Part shown: positions 42,374 to 51,700 of the stretch, in pieces | How positions within the stretch are numbered: position 1 is the stretch's first letter | Layout of the letters: each line of letters opens with the position of its first letter | DNA from: Acanthopleuribacter pedis | Lineage (GTDB): Bacteria > Acidobacteriota > Holophagae > Acanthopleuribacterales > Acanthopleuribacteraceae | Direction: 5' to 3' | NCBI RefSeq assembly: GCF_017377855.1 | Contig: NZ_JAFREP010000049.1 | Location: 1-54,281, forward strand | DNA: 54,281 nucleotides | The notes under the pieces: generated by a model | Database searches by the model: none | What the model was told of the DNA's origin: nothing | The model's input: only the letters and a program-made list of their open reading frames with translations | Program-made: the position numbers and the translations under genes

Positions 42374-42455
42374 CCTGTTGAAACGGCAACCACTCAAAGA
42401 ACAAGCGGAAGTTGGCAACGGCGTTTCACAGGCCTGCTCGCTTCCGCTTTTTTTT
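42374..42455 (+). terminator. Terminator with an interleaved alternative stem
   Basis: AAGCGGAAG (42403-42411) pairs with CTTCCGCTT (42441-42449) and is followed by eight T residues, a good intrinsic terminator. A second pair, CCTGTTGAAACG (42374-42385) with CGTTTCACAGG (42422-42432, one bulge), crosses it, so the two stems either form a pseudoknot or compete. The short GTTGCC/GGCAAC hairpin at 42369-42390 overlaps as well. This may be simple termination or a switch. Confidence 0.55.
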
Positions 42456-42741
42456 GTGCATCAGAGGGGGAACGCGCGTTTTTTTGAAGATCCAGATTAA
42501 GGTGCTTGTTTTGTTATGTTTGTGACTTTTTGGGGTGGGCCTTGCCCGTGATTTTTGAAAAAGTGACCCTTCCGATCACCGGATTCTCTTTTAAAATGCG
42601 CGGGTAGTTGTAATCGTCCGTGTAGTCTGGAGGACACCCAGGTGACGCCCGTTTTTTGTTCTTGTTTTTTTAGTTGTTCGGCGTGGTTTGGGGATGTCCG
42701 GTACTCTTGACGAACCATCCTTATTGATTAGGTGTGTTGTT
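42456..42741. other. Gap before the giant gene
   Basis: This stretch is T-rich with poor codon structure. It should contain the promoter of the following gene. An AGGTG near 42730 is the likely ribosome site. Nothing else was recognised. Confidence 0.4.
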
Positions 42742-45700
42742 ATGGCTCGGTCCTGTTTTGTTTGGGTTTTGCTGTCCCTTGCTTTTTTGTTCGCGCAGAC
42801 GCCGCCCACCGTTGTGCTCGAACCTTCACCCGCCTTTACGCGCGCGACCGAGGTCACCATCGCCGGGACCGTCACACCCGCCGACAGCGCCCTTAGCCTC
42901 GGCGCCCTCACCGTGGCCGTTAATCCCGACGGTACTTTTTCCCAAAACCTCGCGCTGCGCGACGGCGTCAACAACTTCTTTCTCACCGCGCGCCAACCCG
43001 GTCAGCCGCCCTTGCAGCGTACCCTCGTCGTTGTCCGCGATACCGAACCGCCCCGCTTGACCCTGACCCAACCCGCCCGCCCGCTTTTTGTCAACAGCAC
43101 CCCGATCATCCTCGCCGGTCGCGTCGCCGACAACCACGACACCCAACTTACCCTGGCCCGCGCCGGTAACCCCGTGCCCCTCGTCGACGGGCGCTTCCAA
43201 GAAACCGGGATCAGCCTGGAACCCGGCGACAATACTTTTACCTATGTGGTTTCCGACCGTGCCGGCAACGTCGCCGAGGAAATCCTGACCCTTTCCTTTC
43301 ATGATCAAGCGCCGCAACCCGTGATCACCGCGCCCAACCACCTCGCCCACGGCGACAGCTTCAACCTCCAGGTTACCTTCGCCCAACCCGATCACATCAA
43401 AAGCTACCAGGTTCATCTGAACCAAACCGAATTGCACCAAGCCGAAAACGGCGCGCCGTTCCAGAGCCAACAGATCGCCCACGGCGCTACCACCACCTGG
43501 CGCATCGCGGTTCAGGCCGAGGACCTTTGGGGCAATCGCGCCCGCGCCGAACACCTTGTTCAGGTTGCCTTCCCCGCTTTTGGGTACGGCACCCTTTTGG
43601 ACGACCGCGACAGCCGCCCCCTCGCCGGTGTCGCCTTGCGTGTCAGCACCCCTTTGCAAAGCCAAGACCTCGTCAGCGGGCCCGACGGCGATTACCAATT
43701 CACCCTGACCGGCTCGCCCGTGTTGCTCGAGATCAGCGACGCCCGTTACGTCAACGCCCGTCGCCGCATGGACACCCCCGCGGGCGGCGGCCGTCGCTTT
43801 AGCGATTGGCGGCTCACCCCGCGCGGCCCGCCCCAATCCCTGTCGCTGCCGTTCCAAACCGACACCTTGGACCTGCGCCTCAGTGGTTTTGCCGGTACGC
43901 CCCGGATCTCGCCCTTTTCCCAACAAGCGCTGCCCGTCCCACTCGCGCTCGGCTGGACCCCGCTCGCCGGCTTTGAACTCGCCGAGGTCACCGGTACCGG
44001 CCGCATCGAGGCCGCCTTCCGACGCCTGCCCTATGCCGCACCCGCCGGCGCCGTGCTTTATCTGTTCCGCGGCGAACCTGCCGGCTGGCGGCTCGCCGCC
44101 CTGTTAAGCGGCTCCCAAAGCGTCGCCCTCGACACCGGCGCCGGCGCCTTCTTGCTCGCCGCCGGCCAGCCCGGTACCCGCGCGCCCAACATCGGCGATT
44201 TGCTGCAACGCACCGGCGAATACCACCTCAGCCACGCCCAACTCAGCACCCTGTCCATCGATCCCCCCGCCGTCTCCCTCCTCAAAACACCCCAAACCGA
44301 GGTCACCATCACCGCCGCGCCCACCGCGCCCTCCGGCGCCTGGGCCCGCGTTCATGCACGCGAACGCCACCAGCACGTCGGCGGCACCGTCACCCTGCCC
44401 GAACACAGCCTCGACCTATTGCTCTACCGCAACCCCTTCGACGCCGGCGCACCCATGCGCGGGTCCCTGCCCGTCCACACCCGCCGCGACATTCAATCCG
44501 GCCAGACCCGAAGCGCCGTCGTGCTGTTCACCGGCATCGTCTACCCGCCGCCCACCGGCAACTTCCGCTTCCAAAACCAAATCACCCTCGAAAACTTGAC
44601 CCTGCAGCTCCCCGGTGACGGCACCCAACCCGTCAACGCCTTCGCCGACGCCCCCACCGATCTGCCCCTCATGAACGGCGCCGACCTGGCCTTTGGCTTC
44701 CAGTGGCACCTCGGCGCCGATACCCCGCCGCCCCGCCTCCGTTTTGACCATCCCGCCCGAGGCGCGATGATCCTGCTGCGCCGCGACAGCGCGGATCGCT
44801 GGCTGTTCGTCGGCGCCCTGCAACACGACGGCACTGCTTGGCACAACAACGACGGCCATTGTGAACTGCATCAAAATGGGTTTTATGCCTTGGTTTCATT
44901 GGATTTCGCCATCGGTCGCTTCAGCGGACAAACCCTGCTCGACAACCAACCCCACCCCGATGTTTTGCTCACCACGCCTTCCCATCCCTGGCGTGCCTGG
45001 AGCGACACCGACGGCGCCTACCACTTCTTCCTACCCGTTTGGGACCAAACACAAACCGTGACCGCCCACCAAAACGTCACCGGTTTCCACGCCACCCGCG
45101 CTTTTGCCGGCATCGATTCCGCCCCCCAAACCGGCGTCGCTTTTAACCTCGGCCGCACCAACCTTCTGCTCGTGGCCCACACGCCCGAGGCGGGCGCGGT
45201 CGCGGTCCCGCCCTGGCGTTTCATCGACCTCGATTTCAGCCAACCCCTGCGCTGGGAGTCCGCCGATCTCGCCCAACACATCCGCCTCACCGGCCCGGAG
45301 GGCGCGATCCCGCTCGACTTCACCCGCCGCTTCAGCACCAGCAGCGTGCGTCTGCGCGCGCGCCAAGCCTTGAACCAAGCAACCACCTACACCGTCGACC
45401 TTGACCCCGCGTTACAGGCCGAGTCCGGCGATCTGCTCGGCAACCCCGTGCAATTCCAGTTCACCACCCACGCCCGCGCCGAGGAAACCCAACTGGACCT
45501 CGACGCCTGGTACCTCGCCCAAGAAAACAACAACCTCGTGCTGCACGCACCCGCCGACCGTTTCCCCAGCCGAAGCAAACTTGTCGTGCTCAACCTCGAC
45601 ACCGCCTGGAGCAGCAGCGAAACCCTCGCCGCCGGCCCCCTCGCACGGATCATTGCCGGCAATCCCGGCCACCGCATCAGCGTTTCCGTCACCACGCCCG

Positions 45701-48700
45701 GCGGGCAAACCGGCACCCGCGTGTTGGACAACGTGCGCCTCGGTGACGACCGCGTTTTGCTCGGCAGCTTGCCCTTCCGGGTTCCCGTCGGCGACGGCTT
45801 AACCCTTGCCGTCGATCAGGTCGTGACCGGGGTCGGCCGCGAGCTGCGTTGGCGTAACCTGGACCCCGCCGAGGAAACGCGCCTGCAAGGTCAATTGCCC
45901 GCGAGCCAAGCCAACCTCGGCACCGCCGTCACCGGTTTCATTTTGGAAAGCAGCGACGGCGGACCCGTTCCTCAAATCAAAGGGCGCCTGCTCGCCGACC
46001 TGAGCGCCCACGCCGCGCTGCTGCAAAACAACCCACAACAGTTCCTCACCCTTCAAGGCATCATCGAAGGGGTGCGGGCACCCGCCGATCCCCGTCAGCC
46101 CGAGGAGCTCTCCGAGCACACCATCGCCGTCTTCCAAGATGCCGTCCCCGTCAGCGCCGCCGGCGCCGGCAAAACCGCCGCCGACCCCGGCAAACGCGGC
46201 AGCTTGGGTTACGTCTCGTTCCAAATGGGGACCCTCACCACCCATACCGCCTTCGCCCTCGCGCTGCGTTTGGCCGAACCCGAGACCTACGCCGCCGTGC
46301 TGGCCGGCCTGCGCGACGTCATCATCCCGCCCGATGCCGCCGGGATTGATGAGGACGAACTTTTGTGGGCCGAGCCGCCAACCCTGCGACAGCGTGGCGG
46401 CGTTACCTATGCCACCATCAAAGGGGCACCCGTCTACGAGCTCGTCGGCAGCGGTGATGCCACCGCGCTGCGTTACGTCGGCAGTACCGGGGTCAGGGGT
46501 GAAACACGAATCCTTTCGCGCGCCTCCAGCGGGCGCCCCGGCTACTTCGTCATGGACCCCGTCACCCAAGCCTTGACGAGCATGACCCCCGAAAGTCAGG
46601 GGCCCGTGATTGCCGGGATGCAGAGCATTCGTGCCTATGGTTACCTTAACTGGCCCGATCCCGGTAGCGTCGGCACCGCCAACCAAGATGTCGTCTTCGA
46701 ATACGCCGTGGTCGACCTCAAAACCCTTGATGGTCGCCCCGAACCCGAGGTGACCCTCAATGCCGCCGAAACGACCCGGCTCGAAAAACTCGGCAAAATC
46801 AAACTCGCCGAGAACCGCGCGCTTGAGGTCACCCTGCGCGCCGCCAACAACCCGTTCAAAGAAGTGCGTTTTGAGGCTGATTACCAGGACGGCGTGCTTG
46901 TTCCCCCCAATCAGTCCGGTACACAGGTCGTTTACCGCTACGAAAACCTACCGCGCGACCGCCCCTATATCGACCTCGTCATTCGCTTTGAAACCGATGT
47001 CAGCCAGGCTCGCGAGCTGGAACGCCGCATTTGGTTGATTGGCGAGACCGGTACCATTGCCGATGATCCCGCCAACCCGCCCACCGTCACCGGCTCACTT
47101 CCCGCCGATCAGGACCGGGGCGTGCCTCTCTTCGACCCCATCCAAATCAACTTCAGTGAACCCGTCACCGGGGTATCCGCCGCGCATATTGAACTGCGCG
47201 AAGAAGGCGGCGCCGCCGTCGACCTCGTTTTCGAAGACCTCGCCGGGGATCCCATCGCCAACACCGACCTTGTCCACGAGGTCTACGTTCGCGCCGAAAA
47301 GGTGCTCAAGCTCGGCCACCGCTACACCCTCATCGTGACAGGTGTGCGCGATCAAGACCGCAACCCATTGGTGGTTCACACCGATGCCGGCGTTTCGGAT
47401 CGCTACAGCGCCGTGTTCGCCACCCAGCCCATCGAACCCAAGCGCATTGACCAGGACGAAAGCAGCCAACGCGGCTACACCCAGTACCGCAATTTATTGG
47501 TGCAAGTCAGCCGGCGCGGTGGGTCGCGTGACCAGCGCGAGGGCCTGACGATCGAGGTCGTTGAGCCAGGCGACGACCAAAAACCCTGGCAGGTTGTGGC
47601 CCGCCATGAGTTGGTTGCGCCCAGCCCCTTTTTCCCAAAACCCGCCTTGGTGACCCAACAGGCGTTGGCGACCCCCGAAGGCGACGAACTCGCCGCGATC
47701 GAGGGGCCTTCCCGCAAGGCCGTCAAACAATTACCCGCCGGCAGTGTGCTGGCCGTGACCTATTGGGACGGCAATCAAGCGCTCAACCGCATCTTCCTGC
47801 TGCATTGGACCGGCGCTTCCTTCGAATCCATCGGGCACCACGCGTTGCCCTCGCCCGGCATCATCAACGACGTCATTGGCCACGGCCCCTTTTTGGTGTT
47901 CGGTCACAACGCCTTTGAATCCATCGGTACCCAGATCGGGCGCATTGAGGTGCGCGACCTGCGCGCCTATCTCGAGAAGCTGGACGAACTCAAGGAACAG
48001 CAGGTTCACACCAACCTCAGTCCGCACCAACGGGCCCGTGCTTTTGCCGAGGCCGGCCTCGCCGCCCAATTCTTTTACCCGCGCGGCGTGTTCGACCTCG
48101 CCCCTTTGGTCCACACCGATGCCCAAAAACAGGTGCTCGCCTTTACCGCCGCCGCCGCGACCTTCCCCGCCGTCGGCCGCCTCGTGCCCGGTAACAATAC
48201 CTTCATCGCGCCCAGGGACACCTGGTACGACCAACGGCTGCTGTTTCGCAGTCATTATCCCGTTATCGACGGCATCACCCGGCCGGAGGAAGCCGGCAAA
48301 CCCGGCCGACCCGGCGGCTTCCGCCTACGCACCGCCGTCCTTCCCCAAATCGGCCTCGTTGATCGGGGCAACGCCAAGGTGGTGGACCTCACCCTGTTCG
48401 CCGAAAACTTCGGCAGCACGGATCGCGGTGACGCCAAGGCCTTGCTGCACTTTTTGGAAATCCCCAAGGATCAGGACGGCAAGGACCGCACCGAGCCAAG
48501 CCTACCGCGGGTGAGCCTCGTGTTTGACGGTCGCATCGGCAACCTCGCCGCCGACCCGGGTACCGGTCTGATCGCCGTCACCTTCCAGAAAAACCAAAAG
48601 GGTCAGCCGTTGGACGTCATGCTGTTGGATGCCCGTGCCGTCTACGCCGCCCTCCAAGACGATCCGCAAGAACCCATCGCCGTCACCACCGAGGCGCCTT

Positions 48701-51700
48701 TCGTGACCGCCGTTTTCGGGGCCGAGCTGGACAACGCCGTCGGCGACGCCTTGTTTTTTCACGACGGCTACCTCTACTGGACCAATGGCAAAACCGAGTT
48801 GGTGCGCCAGCCCGTCAACGCCGCCCTGCGCCGTGAACTGGGTTGGCTGAGCTACGACATGACCGTTTGGAACAGCGACCCGGGTCAGCGCAACGCCGTG
48901 GCCGACGTTTGGCAGCGCCAAGCGACCGTGGTGCTGCACGCCGCCGACGTCGCCGCCGGGGAGGACCCCGGCCAAGGCCAGAGCGAGGCCGTCACCCGCG
49001 CCTTCACCACCGAGGTCGGCACTTTCCAGGTTCAACTCTTCCCCGGCGAAGCCCTGGAACTGACCATGACCTGTTTGGACCCGGACTGGGAACAAAGCTT
49101 TGCCGTCAAACCGCTGAACCAACCGCGTTTGATCAGCGTCAACACCCGCGAACTCAGCACCTGGCTGCAGGGGCGGCAGGAAATCCTGAAAACCCGCGGC
49201 ATCCTCGCTTTCGAAATCGACCTAAAAATTACCCTCAACGGCCGAAACAACCTGGTCAAGCGCTACCCCTTCGTCGTGCGCTACATCAACCCACCCACGG
49301 ACGATCCCTACCGCACCCACGGCGCCCTCGACCTGCTCAGCCGTACCCCGAGCGAATTCGCCGTGGACGACGCGGTCAGCTCGGTTGACAGCCGCATCGA
49401 CCTCAGCACCATGCGCTACCACCACGGGGATTTACTCGGTTCGGTGGGCACCTACGGCGTCGCCATGCGCGACAGCGGCGCTTTGCACCTGGGTTCCGCC
49501 GTTTGGTTCCGCGCCGGGGATTTACCCACCCAAATCACCGCCGACCGCCTCAAAGCCGATCAACGTATCCTGCTGGGGCAGCCAGGCTTGTGGCGGATTG
49601 AGGGGGACTTGAAGGAAGGTGGGGCGCAGGTCGCCGTGCGTGACGACGCCCTCAGCAAACTCACCTACGAACAGAAAAAATGGACCCTGACCCACCGGGA
49701 AACCATGACGTCCACCTGGTACAGCAGCCGGCCCTTGCCTGCCTACGAACCCATCTTCCGAAGCCTGAACAAAGCCGAGGACGACGCCGATCCAAGCGCC
49801 GGCGGCATCGACAAAAAAGACCGCATCATTTATCCCTTGATGCGTTACCAGGCCGCCGCGGGTACGCCCGGCGCCTTGTTCGGCCGCGTCATCGAACGCG
49901 AACGCAAAGATTTTCCCTGGTACAACCAACTCAAACGCGGTGATTTAGACCAAGCCGTCACCGATTTACCCACAACCCTGAGCGACCGCCCCAACGACGG
50001 CGGCGCGCACCGGCGTGTCGACCGTACCTACCGACCGCACCGCTTCGGCAACCTGCTGGAAGTCGTGGATCGGGCCGGCAGTTTGGTTGAATACGAATAC
50101 GACAGCGACGCCTACCTCGTATTGGTCCGCCGGAGCGCGCCGGACGGTCAAACCCGTGTCACCCGCTACCGTTGGGAAGACACCGGCATTAAAGCCGGCG
50201 ATCTCCCCATCAAACGCCTGACCGCCGTCGAACAAGATAGCGGCGAGGGTTCCTTTGTGATCGGCGCATGGCGGTACGCCCACGGCAATGGGGTTACCGT
50301 CAACGCGTTTCGCGATCCTTACTGCAGCACCGACACCCCCTACACCTTCGAATTGGCCGGCGGCGAGACCGCGCGGGTCAGCGTGCCCGCTTGTGACGGG
50401 GTTACCCCGGATTGGGTGGTGACCTTTGATGCGAGCAGCCAACGGCGGCTCAGCAAAAGCTGGGCACGGGGCGCCGCCGCGGGGGCCTTGACCTGGGAAC
50501 GCTTGGCGTTTGACGGGCTGATCGAGGGGCGGACGGTTTACGAGCAGCGTTTGGTCGCCGACAGCTTCCGCGCGCAACGTTTTGTCTACAACAACCGCGG
50601 CTTTGTCGCCGAAACCGCCGTCGACGGCCTGCGCCAACGAACCACCTACCACACCACCCCCGGTTATCAGCATGTCCCGGCCACCTTTGACGTGGAACCG
50701 GGCCAGGATCAAGCGGCCGTGAGCCTGAGCTATGCTGTTGGAGCGGATAACCGTGTCACCATCACCGATAACGTCTCGCCAGGCCGCCCCAAGGTGGTTC
50801 AGCATTTCTCCTCAAGCGGCGTTCCGACGCGCGCCGAGGATGTCACCGGCATCGCAACCGGGCCCACCGATAGTTTGGGGTATTATCCGCGCGGTGGGCT
50901 GATTGCCCGGTCGGATGCAACCCGTCTCGCCCTGAAGCTGACCCCGAACAAGGGGGTGGTTTCGGAAACCCGCTTCAACATCTGGGGCCAACCGGTCGGC
51001 GGCAAAAGCTTGGGTGCGGAAACCACCCTGACCTACGACCGACTGGGTCGCTTGACTCAGGAACGCCGGGGTTTGGGTGAGGTTGCCCAGCGGCGTGATT
51101 ACGCGTACCGCTACGAGGACGGACGGCGGATCGTCAGCGTGGTGGACAGCGCCGACGGCAGCACCACCACGCTGAACACCGATCAGCGCGGGCTCTTGCG
51201 TGCGGTAGAAGTCGTGGGTGGGCCCGCTCCCGGTTCGCGTACCTTCGTTTACGACGACCACGGCCGCTTAACCGAAAGCATCGACCGCGACGACGCGAGC
51301 TTCAAAACCACCTACCGCTACCACGGCGATACCCCGGTGCTCACCAGTGTGACCACCCCGGCCGGTTCCATGGTTTACACCGTTCGCGCCGACGCCGGCC
51401 TGTTTGTGGACGGGTTAACCGTCACGCCGGTTGTCGGTCAGCCCGACAACGTGCCGCTCAAAGTCGACGCTCTCGGGCGCGTGGTTGAAACGCGCGTGGA
51501 CGGGGTGGGCACCGTGCGATTGGCGACCGACGCCTTTGGCAACCCGCTGAGTTTGCAGGGCGAAGGTGAGGCCGGCGGCACAGGTAGCGGCGGTGGTGGT
51601 GTTGGCAAAGCCACCGGCCCGCGCAAAAACCAACGGACTTTGCTTGCCTGGACCTACCGCCCAGGCGCCGTCCACGTCGCCGACAACCTCAACCAACGGG

